From contig NZ_JAQSLN010000003.1 of the NCBI RefSeq assembly GCF_028649655.1, forward strand, positions 1,116,001-1,180,000: 64,000 nucleotides of DNA. Reading direction: 5' to 3'. Under the pieces are notes generated by a model. The model made no database searches. It was given only the letters and a program-made list of their open reading frames with translations, and was not told the DNA's origin. This document shows, piece by piece, positions 43,228-52,210 of the stretch. This stretch comes from Halobacteriovorax sp. GB3. Its GTDB lineage: Bacteria > Bdellovibrionota > Bacteriovoracia > Bacteriovoracales > Bacteriovoracaceae. The first letter of the stretch is position 1. The number at the start of each line of letters is the position of its first letter. The translations under genes and the position numbers were made by a program.

Positions 43228-44179
43228 ATAAGAGATCAATAATTTTATCGGCAAGATTCTTCGAAACGGCCTTTGAAACTTCAACAAGAAGTCCAGGACA
43301 AGTGATGTTCACTTCGCTTACATTGTCGCCTAAAATATCAAAAGCAACCCAAGGAACACCAAAGTCCATGAGCTCGGAGCAAATCCTCTCGCAGGCCTTT
43401 CTTTGAACTTCATTCAATTCAACCGAGTGATAGCTCGCCCCTTGAGCAATATTGGCCAAGAACTCCCCTTCTTTTGGAACTTTTAGAATCGTTCCAAGCT
43501 CAATCCCTTTGAAAAAGAGAGAGCGAATCTCGCCCTTAGCGACATCTTTAACAAAAGGCTGAACGACAATGGCACCACCACTCTCTTGCACCTTTCTTTC
43601 AAAATGATCATACAGAGAAGAGTCTCTTTTTATCTTTTCAACCCCAAGCCCTTGGTAGAGATCCAGCGGTTTCATAATGAATTCTTCTATTGTCTCTAGC
43701 CTTTCACTGTACTCTTTAAAAGCACTTAGTGAAGCACCAACAAATGTATCGAGGGATTCTTCTTGCTCATAAGCGTAAAGTTTCTCATTAAAGGCCATGA
43801 TACCAACTGGAGCATTAATAACTTTGGCCCCTTGTTTTTGCCATGTTTTCAACATCCACAGATATCTTTGATAGCGAGAATCATAGGGAGGGTCCAAACG
43901 CATGTGGAGAACATCTCCAGGACTAACCTTTATTTTTTTGGCTTCTTTTAAAGTAAAGTGACTTAAGTAAGGTCCCTCCCCCTCAAATTCGCCTTCAAAA
44001 TCATAAACTTTAATATTGGAGACTTCGCGGTTTTGGCAGAAGAAATCTTCTTCAAAAAGAAGAGAAACATCAATGCCACGCTTTTTCATTTGAAGCGCTA
44101 ACATGAGAGTGCTGTCTTTTTTAACAACGAGCTTCGAAATGGGATCGAGAAAAAGAATATGCTTAACTTTTGTTTTCAT
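43226..44179 (-). CDS. Glutathione synthetase-like ATP-grasp enzyme
   Basis: Resembles prokaryotic GshB, which joins gamma-glutamylcysteine and glycine using ATP. N-terminal part: LFLDPISKLVVKKDSTLMLAL, the same order as E. coli GshB (MDPI...KKDSS). Then RLDPPYDSRYQRYLW, VINAPVGIMAFNEKLYA and the ATP-grasp core IMKPLDLYQGLGVEKI, ending with FDILGDNVSEVNITCPG where GshB has IGDRLTEINVTSP. Length (317) fits. Several loops diverge, so it may be an ATP-grasp ligase with another substrate. No gshA is nearby, and it is a single gene. Confidence 0.75.
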   Translation of the reverse strand: MKTKVKHILFLDPISKLVVKKDSTLMLALQMKKRGIDVSLLFEEDFFCQNREVSNIKVYDFEGEFEGEGPYLSHFTLKEAKKIKVSPGDVLHMRLDPPYDSRYQRYLWMLKTWQKQGAKVINAPVGIMAFNEKLYAYEQEESLDTFVGASLSAFKEYSERLETIEEFIMKPLDLYQGLGVEKIKRDSSLYDHFERKVQESGGAIVVQPFVKDVAKGEIRSLFFKGIELGTILKVPKEGEFLANIAQGASYHSVELNEVQRKACERICSELMDFGVPWVAFDILGDNVSEVNITCPGLLVEVSKAVSKNLADKIIDLL

Positions 44180-44214
44180 AAAACTCCTTATTTCAAGGAG
44201 CTATTTTAGCTGAA

Positions 44215-45261
44215 TCACTCAAGGTTTTTGAAGAGAAAAGCAGAAAAACTCTTATCTTTAGAAGATTTCTTGAAAAGCTGATACTCACTTTCAATAAATG
44301 TGAAGTAGTCTTTAAGATTTAGACCTTTTTTCAGACGCAATTGATGAATTCTTTCGCTTTCAGATTCATAAGTCATATAAGCTGCAAAAGAGGCATTATT
44401 CCACTCTCTTTTTAAGGCCGAACACTTTTTCAATCCAAGGTCCTGGCACTTTTTCGAAATCCTAGGATTGAAAGTTGTCTTTACAAAATTCTCAGTAAAG
44501 TTAACAGCATCCTCTCGCTTACTAAATTTCTTCTCTTTTAAAAGAAGATCTAATTGTTGTGCGAGAGTGACAATTTCTCTAGAAAGGTCTTTTCTATTTT
44601 CTCTTTGCCTTTCTAAGTCCTTCTTTTCATTATCTTTTAGAGCAAAGAACTCTATGGCCATTTCCTTTCCAAAGTAATTTGCTAAAGACTCATTAAGCTC
44701 AACTTCATTTTTAATAAAGAAAATCGTATGAAAAAGTTCATGAAAGATTAATTCCCCCAATTCGAATTCATCAAATTCAAAAAAAGAAGAGAGAATTGTA
44801 TCCGTAAAGTAACCCAAAGTTGAATACGCATAAACGGGACGAATGTAACTAACATATCCCTTTTTTAATTCTTGCTCTCTAGCATAGTTTTTAGCCGATT
44901 TAAGCTCATAAAAACCAAGGTATGGAAAACATCCCATAAACGGGAAACATTCCTCCTGGGCCGATATACGATCATATGGAGAGGTAATTACTAAATAGGT
45001 TACAGCTTTTTGCTCTAAAAGAGTTGTTTTGGAATAAATCTTACTTGGTTGGCGATCAAAGTAAGAATAAAAGTGCCCTTTATATTTTTGAACGTTTCTA
45101 ATTTTACTTTTTACTTCGCTCGGAATTGAGGGATCACTTAAGAGCTCATCATTTTTCTTAGCATTCCAAAGTAATCCAAGTTGACCACTCCCCTGTTCGT
45201 AGAGGTAGGACATTTTGGCACAAGAAGTGAGAAGCAAACAAAAAAGGAGAACTCTAATCAT
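44215..45261 (-). CDS. Lipoprotein with HExxH peptidase motif (COG4324-like)
   Basis: About 348 residues starting at the ATG that overlaps the upstream stop in ATGA (45258-45261). The signal peptide ends in the lipobox LTSC. The zinc motif is FHELFH in LGELIFHELFHTIFFIK, near residue 190, and NESLANYFG downstream supplies a probable glutamate ligand. The later part is a charged coiled helix with lysine-rich stretches. It matches the idea of the Aminopep/COG4324 putative aminopeptidases. Position: lipid-anchored in the periplasm or outer membrane. It is translationally coupled to a small beta-barrel gene. Confidence 0.75.
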   Translation of the reverse strand: MIRVLLFCLLLTSCAKMSYLYEQGSGQLGLLWNAKKNDELLSDPSIPSEVKSKIRNVQKYKGHFYSYFDRQPSKIYSKTTLLEQKAVTYLVITSPYDRISAQEECFPFMGCFPYLGFYELKSAKNYAREQELKKGYVSYIRPVYAYSTLGYFTDTILSSFFEFDEFELGELIFHELFHTIFFIKNEVELNESLANYFGKEMAIEFFALKDNEKKDLERQRENRKDLSREIVTLAQQLDLLLKEKKFSKREDAVNFTENFVKTTFNPRISKKCQDLGLKKCSALKREWNNASFAAYMTYESESERIHQLRLKKGLNLKDYFTFIESEYQLFKKSSKDKSFSAFLFKNLE

Positions 45262-45875
45262 TGAAACATCCAAGTAAACCCTGCAGTGTACTTGATGTAG
45301 TCCTTGGCCTTATTGAAATCATCGGCCGGAAAGAGTGTTTTAATAGATCCTGTGATTGAAAGAAGCTTTGTTAATTTCAGTTTTAATGAGAAAGTTCCAA
45401 AAATGGAGTCTTCTCTCGTCTTAACTTTTTCACCTTCGATGAAAATATCAGCTCCTCCCGTATCGTTTCGATAGGTCTGTGAACTATAGTAAGTTGCAAA
45501 TTGGCGAGCATACCCAAGGCTTAGTGTTGGAATGAGAAAGGAGTCCTTCCCTGCAAAGGCCTGACGAAGACCAATACCAAAGTATTCACTCTCAACGTTG
45601 GACTGTTCAGAGACTCTTGTGAAATCGGTTCCCGTTAACTTTGTCTCCGTATTATTTGTCTCGATATCTTTTGAAGTAGAGTAATTAAACTCAAGTGCCG
45701 TCAAAGAAAAGAAGTAAGAAGCGAAACTCACAAAGTAAGCACGCGAAGTACTCTTGTTCTGTCTTTCCGTTCCATAAGTTTTTTTATCGTAGCTAAATTG
45801 ACCGTCTAATTCATAAAAGGCCTGTGAACTTGAGATTAAAAGAGAGATAAATAGAATAGTCTTCAGAGTTTTCAT
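45258..45875 (-). CDS. Small outer-membrane beta-barrel protein
   Basis: A 205-residue exported protein: signal peptide MKTLKTILFISLLISSSQA, then alternating strands rich in Tyr/Phe/Ser/Thr (SRAYFVSFASYFFSLTALEFNYS, YFGIGLRQAFAG, LSLGYARQFATYYSS, LKLKLTKLLSITGSIK), ending FTWMFQ. This is consistent with an 8- to 10-strand barrel. No family was recognised. The stop overlaps the start of the lipoprotein peptidase gene, so the pair may function together. Confidence 0.72.
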   Translation of the reverse strand: MKTLKTILFISLLISSSQAFYELDGQFSYDKKTYGTERQNKSTSRAYFVSFASYFFSLTALEFNYSTSKDIETNNTETKLTGTDFTRVSEQSNVESEYFGIGLRQAFAGKDSFLIPTLSLGYARQFATYYSSQTYRNDTGGADIFIEGEKVKTREDSIFGTFSLKLKLTKLLSITGSIKTLFPADDFNKAKDYIKYTAGFTWMFQ

Positions 45876-45913
45876 GAATCTATTCTACATTTTTTAAAAA
45901 GCAGAAATAAAAA

Positions 45914-45933
45914 AGGGGCAAAAACGTGCCCCT
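45914..45933 (-). terminator. Terminator downstream of the small barrel gene's promoter region, facing miaB's end
   Basis: Stem AGGGGCA/TGCCCCT with a 6-base loop, followed on the minus strand by TTTTTTATT. It lies 31 bases after the miaB stop at 45965, so it terminates miaB. Confidence 0.87.
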
Positions 45934-45964
45934 AAATGAAGTTTATTCTAGATTTAAATCGAAA

Positions 45965-47458
45965 TTACCAGAGTTTATAGTCGACGCTCTCGCCTTTTGG
46001 AGCTCTTCTTCCCCAGTCCTTTACAAGTTCACCTTGGCAAGAAAGGGCCGTCGCCTCCGTGACACGAACATCTGCCCAGTGCCATTTAAGGTTTTGCTCA
46101 TCTGTTTCAGGTAGAAAGTGAATGATACGGTTACAATTTGTTCTTCCTTTCCACTTCTTTTCGCCCTTGAAGATATTGCTACCACTAACAAGGATTCTAT
46201 AAGTGTTCCCAACCATTTTTGCTCTAATATTCGCCTGAATTTTTAGCTGGTGTGCCTGAATCTCACGAAGTCTTGCTCCACGAATATCATCAGTCAGGTG
46301 ATCTTCCCAACGAGAAGCTCTCGTTTTCGATCTTTCAGAATAAGCATATGAGTAGATAAAATCGAATTGAGCCTTATCGAGTAAATCAAGTGTTGCCTGG
46401 TGCTCTTGTTCCGTTTCATTAACAAAACCAGCGATAATATCTGTTGATAAAACGATATCAGGGTTGGCCTTTCTTAGTTTTTCAAGAAGACCAAGATAGT
46501 GCTCTGGAGTATATTCTCTGTTCATTCTCTGAAGAACAGTTGCCGATCCTGATTGAACAGGTAGGTGGAGATGGCGAGAAAGCTTCTTCGCTTCACCGTG
46601 AGCGGCGATAAGTTCATCGGAAACATCATAAGGATGTGAAGTCGTATAGCGAAGTAGCTCTAATCCATTAACATCCTCAAGCTTCATAATAAGTTCAGCA
46701 AGGGATTCATTATTCTCTTTTCCATATGAGTTAACATTTTGACCAAGAAGCATGACTTCTTGAATTCCTGAGTACTCAACGAGCTTTCTCACATCATCAT
46801 AGACTTCTTGCAGGCGACGAGAGCGCTCTTTCCCGCGAGTATAAGGAACAATACAGTAAGTACAGTACTTGTTACATCCTTTGATGATATTAACAAAGGC
46901 CTGAGGAGTTCCGTGAGTAATCTTAGTGTCGATTGAGAAATCACTCGATCTGTCCCAAGAATTTACAGAGAACTTACTATCTCCGGCATAAGTTCTAAAG
47001 ACCATATCGTTAATTGAATCAATTGTGTCTGGACCAAAGGCAAAGTCGAGATGCTGGTATTTTTTAATGAGATCTTTCCCTTCTGTCTGAGCAACACAAC
47101 CTCCAACACCAATCACAAGTCCTTTATTCTCTTTCTTTTGATGCTTAAGATTTCCAAGATGAGAATAGAACTTATTATTAGCAAGGTCACGAACAGCACA
47201 TGTGTTGAACAGAACGAGATCTGCATCTTCAACAACTTCAGTTTGGGTGAAGTTTAGATTCTTGAGGTGAGAGAGTAATCTTTCAGAGTCATGGTAGTTC
47301 ATTTGACAACCAAAAGTCTTGATCCAAACTTTTCGAGGAGGGAAAACAAGATCCCCCATACGAACCAGACTTTCTCCAGTCGAATCATCTTTGAACCACT
47401 CTTCTTTTGGTCCACTTGAATCTCTTAGCCCAAGACCTGTTGGATTTAATTCACTCAT
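45965..47458 (-). CDS. miaB: tRNA-2-methylthio-N6-dimethylallyladenosine synthase MiaB
   Basis: Radical-SAM methylthiotransferase modifying position A37 of tRNAs that read U-starting codons. The N-terminal domain holds Cys51 (KTFGCQMNYHD), a Cys near 87 (FNTCAVRD) and a Cys near 121 (GVGGCVAQ) for the auxiliary cluster. The radical-SAM motif CX3CX2C is GCNKYCTYCIVPYTRG near 192. The middle has LLGQNVNSYG and HLPVQSGS, and the C-terminus is the TRAM domain. Length is 497, with a 40-residue N-terminal extension before the first domain. Monocistronic. High certainty. Confidence 0.97.
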   Translation of the reverse strand: MSELNPTGLGLRDSSGPKEEWFKDDSTGESLVRMGDLVFPPRKVWIKTFGCQMNYHDSERLLSHLKNLNFTQTEVVEDADLVLFNTCAVRDLANNKFYSHLGNLKHQKKENKGLVIGVGGCVAQTEGKDLIKKYQHLDFAFGPDTIDSINDMVFRTYAGDSKFSVNSWDRSSDFSIDTKITHGTPQAFVNIIKGCNKYCTYCIVPYTRGKERSRRLQEVYDDVRKLVEYSGIQEVMLLGQNVNSYGKENNESLAELIMKLEDVNGLELLRYTTSHPYDVSDELIAAHGEAKKLSRHLHLPVQSGSATVLQRMNREYTPEHYLGLLEKLRKANPDIVLSTDIIAGFVNETEQEHQATLDLLDKAQFDFIYSYAYSERSKTRASRWEDHLTDDIRGARLREIQAHQLKIQANIRAKMVGNTYRILVSGSNIFKGEKKWKGRTNCNRIIHFLPETDEQNLKWHWADVRVTEATALSCQGELVKDWGRRAPKGESVDYKLW

Positions 47459-47759
47459 TTTTCACTCCAAGGCCAGAAAATGAGAATTTGAAAATAGGAA
47501 CATAAAAGAAATAGGTCCATAGAGTGTATGGATATGTCATTTTGGTCCCCTCTTTCATTCGTTCTCAGTTATAAAATCTGGCGATCTAAAAAAGGTATTA
47601 TAGAATTTGGCGCAAGTTACCAATATTATTAATTACTGGCAACGTTTTTTTTGCTACACACAAATAAATCCTGCCCAATAACAATGTTATTTTAAATAGT
47701 TATGAATATGAGATGTAAAAAAGACCTGTGGGTATGACGGAGATTTTGGCAAAAAAAAA
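47459..47759. other. Gene-free interval upstream of miaB
   Basis: AT-rich, no credible ORF or RNA gene seen. It should hold the miaB promoter. CAATGTTATTTTAAATAGTT and nearby stretches show no strong inverted repeat apart from the terminator that follows at 47760. Confidence 0.45.
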
Positions 47760-47781
47760 AGCCCCGATAAGAATCGGGGCT
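47760..47781 (-). terminator. Terminator of the histone-like gene
   Basis: Stem GCCCCGAT/ATCGGGGC with a 4-base loop, followed on the minus strand by ten Ts. It lies 16 bases after the stop codon. Confidence 0.92.
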
Positions 47782-47796
47782 CTTTTCTAAATCGAA

Positions 47797-48339
47797 TTAC
47801 TTCTTTTTAGCAGCTTTTTTTGTCGCTTTTTTAGCAGCAGGCTTCTTAGTTGCAGCTTTTTTAGCTACTTTTTTTGTAGCTTTTTTAGCAGCTGGTTTCT
47901 TTGCTGCAGCTTTTTTAGTCGCTTTCTTAGCTACTTTTTTCTTTGTAGCTTTCTTAGCTGTCTTCTTCGCTGCTTTTTTAGTAGCTTTTTTTGCTACCTT
48001 TTTCTTAGCTACTTTTTTCTTTGTAGCTTTCTTAGCAGTTTTCTTGGCCGCTTTCTTAGCTACTTTTTTAGTTGCTTTCTTAGCAACTTTTTTCTTTGTC
48101 GCTTTCTTTGCTGTTTTCTTCGCTGCTTTCTTAGCTACTTTCTTAGTAGTTTTCTTTGCAGTTTTCTTAGCAGCTGCTTTCTTAGTTGCTTTCTTAGCTA
48201 CTTTCTTTGTAGCTTTTTTAGCAGTTTTCTTAGCAGTCTTCTTCGCAGCTTTTTTAGTTGTTTTCTTAGCTACTTTTTTTGTTGTCTTCTTAGCAGCTTT
48301 CTTCGTTGCCGCTTTTTTGGTTGCTTTTTTAACAGCCAT
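47797..48339 (-). CDS. Histone H1-like lysine/alanine-rich DNA-binding protein
   Basis: A 180-residue protein made almost entirely of Lys, Ala, Thr and Val in repeats such as KKAAKKTTKKVAKK, KKATKKVAKKA and AAKKPAAKK. Similar proteins (Hc1/Hc2-like, AlgP-like, Bdellovibrio and Bordetella histone-like) bind DNA non-specifically and can compact it. The start at 48339 (MAVKKATKK) is chosen because AGGAGG lies 6 bases upstream. There is no globular domain. The repeat number probably varies between strains through slippage. It stands alone between miaB and clpA and is a likely nucleoid protein of the non-growing cell type, but that is inference. Confidence 0.9.
   Translation of the reverse strand: MAVKKATKKAATKKAAKKTTKKVAKKTTKKAAKKTAKKTAKKATKKVAKKATKKAAAKKTAKKTTKKVAKKAAKKTAKKATKKKVAKKATKKVAKKAAKKTAKKATKKKVAKKKVAKKATKKAAKKTAKKATKKKVAKKATKKAAAKKPAAKKATKKVAKKAATKKPAAKKATKKAAKKK
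47810..48330. repeat. Imperfect DNA repeats inside the histone-like gene
   Basis: The codons for KKA and KKV/T repeats create many imperfect 9- to 24-base direct repeats (minus-strand units of GCTAAGAAA type). They can misalign during replication, so the tract is a probable length-variable site. Confidence 0.75.
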
Positions 48340-48684
48340 TGACATCCTCCTGGTTTTCAACACTTATATTTTTAGAATAAACACAAATTTTCTTCAACGC
48401 AAATAAAAAAAGAGTGTTTCTCTTTAAATTCTACTTCACTTAAAGTTTTTGCATTCTATTCCGATCTCGGTTTATTGTAAATTTTCCTTTAGTAAAAAAA
48501 AGAACAAAGAATCAAACATAGCTCTACAACGTAAGTTACAACGATATTTTTTTTTAGAAAAAGCGATCAAAAATGAACTTCCCTCTCGTTTTTCTTTCTT
48601 TTTTTTATTTTTTAGACAGTGTGAAATTTTTAACAAGACAAAAACGAATCATAGGCTAAAACTGCCTATCGATGGGCAAAAAGA
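48340..48684. other. AT-rich gene-free interval between clpA and the histone-like gene
   Basis: Very AT-rich with long T and A runs. No credible ORF; short frames here show no coding character. It should hold the histone-like promoter on the minus strand. Confidence 0.5.
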
Positions 48685-48709
48685 GCAACTTTTCGCCACG
48701 AAAAGTTGC
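48685..48709 (-). terminator. clpA terminator
   Basis: Perfect 11-bp stem GCAACTTTTCG/CGAAAAGTTGC with the loop CCA, followed on the minus strand by TCTTTTTG. It lies 29 bases past the clpA stop. Confidence 0.8.
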
Positions 48710-48737
48710 CTATCTTTTTATAAAACAGAATGATTTT

Positions 48738-51077
48738 TTAGGAAAATTGAAATGAAATTTCATCGTTAACGATATCGACTTTAACCTTTCCACCTTTCTC
48801 TAATTCCCCAAAGAGAACTTCAGTCGAAAGTGGCTTCTTAAGCTTCTGATCGATGAGTCGAGCGATTGGTCGAGCTCCCATTTTTGGATCAAAACCTTCT
48901 TTTGCAAGCCAAAGTTTAGCCGATTCACTAACTTCAATCTCCACATTTTTAGTAGAAAGCTTACTCTCAAGTTGCATTAAGAATTTCTCTACAATTTGGA
49001 CAAGGAATTGATCATCAAGCTTATTAAAATGAATGATCGAGTCCAGTCTGTTTCTAAATTCAGGAGAAAAGTATTGCTTAATTCTCTGATCTCGACGATT
49101 CACGTTCACATTTGTGTTCGATCCAAGACCAATACTTCCAGAATCCATCTCTCTTGCACCGGCATTTGTCGTCATAATGATGACCACATTTCTAAAGTCA
49201 GTACTTCTTCCTTGAGCATCTGTAAGAACACCATGATCCATAACCTGAAGAAGGATATTAAAGATATCAGGGTGAGCCTTTTCGATCTCATCGAGCAAGA
49301 GAATGCAGTGTGGATGCTTCTTTACAGCGTCAGTTAAGAGTCCACCACTTTCATATCCAACATAGCCAGGAGGAGCTCCGATGAGCTTACTGACAGTGTG
49401 TTTTTCCATGTATTCCGACATATCGAAACGCTCTAAATGACTTCCAAGTTGAATCCCCAGTTGTCTTGCAAGCTCTGTTTTCCCTACCCCAGTTGGACCG
49501 GCAAAAAGAAAACTGGCCATTGGCTTATCTTCGTGACCAAGACCTGATCTCGACATTAAAATGGCATCACTTACTTTTGAAACGGCTTCATCTTGTCCAT
49601 AAATAAGTAGGCCTAGGTTCTCTTTGAGACTCTTAAGCTTAACTTTTTCATTGGACTCAACAGAAACTTCTGGAATTCGAGCTAATTTTGCTACAACTTG
49701 CTCGACATCCTTCTTAGAAATTGAAGATTTTCTCTTCGATGCAGGTAAAAGTTGAATTCTCGCACCCGCTTCATCGATGACATCCAGAGATTTATCTGGA
49801 TTTTTCCTGTCGCTGATATACTTTTCAGCTAAATCAACCGCAGCTTTGAGAACTGTATTAGGATATTTCACTCCGTGGTGCTCTTCAAAACGTGGTTTTA
49901 ATCCTTTTAGAATTTTATATGTATCTTCAATTGAAGGTTCATCGATATCAATCTTTTGAAATCTTCGTGAAAAAGCATGATCTTTTTCAATGAATTTTCT
50001 ATATTCCTCGTGCGTTGTTGAACCCATGCAACGAATTCTTCCCGCAGAAAGAGCTGGCTTTAGAAGATTGGATGCATCCATACTTCCACCAGTCGTTGCT
50101 CCCGCTCCCATCACAGTGTGGATTTCATCAATAAAGAGGATCGTCTTATCTCCACGGTCATTTCTTTTTTCTAACTCGCGAATAACCCCTTTAAGTCTTT
50201 GCTCGAAGTCTCCTCTAAATTTAGCTCCGGCCAAAAGAGCGGCCATGTCTAAACTAAAGATCGTTGTTCCCTCTAAAACTTCAGGAACCGCATCATTGAC
50301 GATTGCAAAGGCAAGTCCTTCAGCAATTGCAGTCTTCCCAACACCGGCTTCCCCCACGAGAAGAGGATTATTCTTGCGGCGGCGACAAAGAGTTTCAATA
50401 ATGCGAGTGATCTCCTCTTGTCTTCCAATTAAAGGATCAATCTTATTTTTCTCAGCCAGTTTATTTAAGTTAATTGAAAACTCTTCAAGAGCCGTTTCTT
50501 TTTTCTTCTTATGAGAATCTCCCTCTTCAGCTTCATGCTCAATTAAGTCAACTTCATCTGCTTCTGAGGTGATTGGCTCATCAACACCATGGGCAATTGC
50601 TTTAACAACATCAAAGCGCTCTATGCCCTGCTTATGAAGAAGGTATAGGGCAAAACTCTCTTTTTCCTGGAAAAGGGCAACCAATAGATTAATCCCTTTG
50701 ATTTGCCTCTTGCCTGCAGACTGAACATGAATGGCAGCTCGTTGAATGACTCTTTGAAGAGAAAGTGAGATCTCTGGTTGATACTGGATTCCACTATCCG
50801 CTGCTAATTTTCTGAGTTCTTCATCTACAAATTGCTTTTCGCTTAACTCCTGAATCTGAGAGTCAGAGAGAATACTAAAGTTGGTTGCATCATCAAGAAA
50901 CTGCATAAGCTCGATCTCAATTTCTTTAAGATCTGCTCCACAGGCCTTGAGGACATCGATAACTTCCTCATCATCGAGCATCGCCAAAAGAACACCCTCA
51001 AGAGTTAAATACTCATGACGTAGTTCATTGGCTTTTTTAATGGCCTCGTTAATAATGATTTCTAATTTTTTAGACAT
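48738..51077 (-). CDS. clpA: ATP-dependent Clp protease ATP-binding subunit ClpA
   Basis: Two-ring AAA+ unfoldase of the ClpAP protease, acting with ClpS on N-end-rule substrates. The N-domain covers about 1-160. The first AAA module has Walker A GEAGVGKTA near 245 and Walker B LFIDEIHTV; the second has Walker A GPTGVGKTE near 529 and LLLDEIEKAH. A pore loop GYVGYESGG lies in the second module. The length of 779 matches ClpA rather than ClpB. clpS is 18 bases upstream in the same operon, and clpP is elsewhere (21.4 kb). Confidence 0.96.
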   Translation of the reverse strand: MSKKLEIIINEAIKKANELRHEYLTLEGVLLAMLDDEEVIDVLKACGADLKEIEIELMQFLDDATNFSILSDSQIQELSEKQFVDEELRKLAADSGIQYQPEISLSLQRVIQRAAIHVQSAGKRQIKGINLLVALFQEKESFALYLLHKQGIERFDVVKAIAHGVDEPITSEADEVDLIEHEAEEGDSHKKKKETALEEFSINLNKLAEKNKIDPLIGRQEEITRIIETLCRRRKNNPLLVGEAGVGKTAIAEGLAFAIVNDAVPEVLEGTTIFSLDMAALLAGAKFRGDFEQRLKGVIRELEKRNDRGDKTILFIDEIHTVMGAGATTGGSMDASNLLKPALSAGRIRCMGSTTHEEYRKFIEKDHAFSRRFQKIDIDEPSIEDTYKILKGLKPRFEEHHGVKYPNTVLKAAVDLAEKYISDRKNPDKSLDVIDEAGARIQLLPASKRKSSISKKDVEQVVAKLARIPEVSVESNEKVKLKSLKENLGLLIYGQDEAVSKVSDAILMSRSGLGHEDKPMASFLFAGPTGVGKTELARQLGIQLGSHLERFDMSEYMEKHTVSKLIGAPPGYVGYESGGLLTDAVKKHPHCILLLDEIEKAHPDIFNILLQVMDHGVLTDAQGRSTDFRNVVIIMTTNAGAREMDSGSIGLGSNTNVNVNRRDQRIKQYFSPEFRNRLDSIIHFNKLDDQFLVQIVEKFLMQLESKLSTKNVEIEVSESAKLWLAKEGFDPKMGARPIARLIDQKLKKPLSTEVLFGELEKGGKVKVDIVNDEISFQFS

Positions 51078-51095
51078 AGTTTTCCTTATTTTTTC

Positions 51096-51467
51096 CTACT
51101 CAGGTTCCATAGAACACTTGAGCGGATGTCCATTTTCTTTAGCTTCTTGCTTAACTTTTGTCATCTTCGTCTCGGCAATCTCGTGGGTATATACCCCACA
51201 AACTCCTCGACCGTTTTGATGAACATCTAACATAACTTGTTTGGCCTCTTCATAGTGCTTTCCAAATACTTTTTGAAGAATATAAATAACAAACTCCATT
51301 GTCGTATAATCATCATTATGAAGAAGAACTTTATATCTTTGAGGTCTTTTAAATCTCGTGCGCTCTATCGTGACAACACCAGTTTCTCCAGACTCCTCAC
51401 CTTCTTCACCTAAGATGGGGTCGATTTTCCATTCGTCAAGGTTGTCATTTGAACTGCCTGCAATCAT
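51096..51467 (-). CDS. clpS: ClpA adaptor protein ClpS
   Basis: Small adaptor that delivers N-degron substrates to ClpA. Residues 40-120 hold the core: YKVLLHNDDYTTMEFVIYIL is the classic degron-pocket region, then VMLDVHQNGRGVCGVYTHEIAETK. A 35-residue acidic N-terminal extension precedes the core. The stop is 18 bases before clpA, giving the usual clpS-clpA operon. Length is 123 residues. Confidence 0.95.
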   Translation of the reverse strand: MIAGSSNDNLDEWKIDPILGEEGEESGETGVVTIERTRFKRPQRYKVLLHNDDYTTMEFVIYILQKVFGKHYEEAKQVMLDVHQNGRGVCGVYTHEIAETKMTKVKQEAKENGHPLKCSMEPE

Positions 51468-51647
51468 TTTTTCTCCATTTCATTACGTCTCCCTCTATTA
51501 TCCTTTTATTGCCAAGGGATTTCAAGGAAGTCTAATAGATTTCAACCTCTTAAATTAACAAAAACTCAATAAACTTCATTATGCCAAAACTTGATAAGCT
51601 CCTCTAAAAGAGTAAAATGAAAGCCTAAGTCTAATAAAGGATAAATA

Positions 51648-52151
51648 ATGAGTTTTTGGGACCTCTTTAAATCACAAGATAAAACACCCCATTTAAATAA
51701 CCTACATGAGAAATTAATCGACAATTTTCCTGATAGTGAAGAAGATGAACTGGTTTTCCTCGCCTGTCTTGCAGGACTGATGGCACGCGTTGCCCATGTG
51801 GATTTCAACGTCTCTGAAACAGAAATTGAGCAAATGAAAAGCTCACTCATGAAGTGGGTTAAACTCGATGGACAGAAGGCCTTGATTATTACCAAAATGG
51901 CCATTAAAGAAATGAAAGAGTTTCAAGGTCTCGATACGAGAGACTATTGCCGCCCACTCGTCGATCGATGCAATATCGATCAAAGATATGAAGTTCTCAT
52001 AACTCTCTTTTCAATTGCTGCTAGTGATGGATCTGTGGATATTAATGAGAGTAATGAAATTCACTATATTTCTAATTCTCTCAATCTAGAGAAGAAGCAC
52101 TTTATCGCGGCTCGTGCGACAATTATGGAATCTTTGAAGTCTTTAAAATAA
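51648..52151 (+). CDS. TerB-like domain protein
   Basis: A 167-residue cytoplasmic helical protein. It resembles the TerB (tellurite-resistance) fold: two similar halves, with LAGLMARVAHVDFNVSETEIEQMKSSL and LFSIAASDGSVDINESNEIHYISNSL, each carrying the acidic D/E-x-E pattern thought to bind metal. TerB-like proteins are common as membrane- or DnaJ-associated stress proteins of uncertain role. The start ATG has AGGATA upstream. Monocistronic, with a clean terminator. Confidence 0.8.
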   Translation: MSFWDLFKSQDKTPHLNNLHEKLIDNFPDSEEDELVFLACLAGLMARVAHVDFNVSETEIEQMKSSLMKWVKLDGQKALIITKMAIKEMKEFQGLDTRDYCRPLVDRCNIDQRYEVLITLFSIAASDGSVDINESNEIHYISNSLNLEKKHFIAARATIMESLKSLK

Positions 52152-52175
52152 AAAATGCACCATTCGGTGCATTTT
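52152..52175 (+). terminator. Terminator of the TerB-like gene
   Basis: Stem AAAATGCACC/GGTGCATTTT with the loop ATTC; Ts follow. It begins right after the stop codon and can also serve the convergent hpf gene. Confidence 0.87.
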
Positions 52176-52210
52176 TACTGGTTCCTTTTGCGAGTCAAAA
52201 AAAAGGATTA

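Noticed and set aside
48044-48406. Plus-strand ORF with MAAFLATFLVAFLATFF repeats
   Set aside because: It is the antisense of the histone-like KKA repeats; its repeat pattern is only a shadow.
48449-48733. Plus-strand ORF of 94 codons in an AT-rich gap
   Set aside because: It covers the clpA terminator and poly-T/A runs and shows no coding character.
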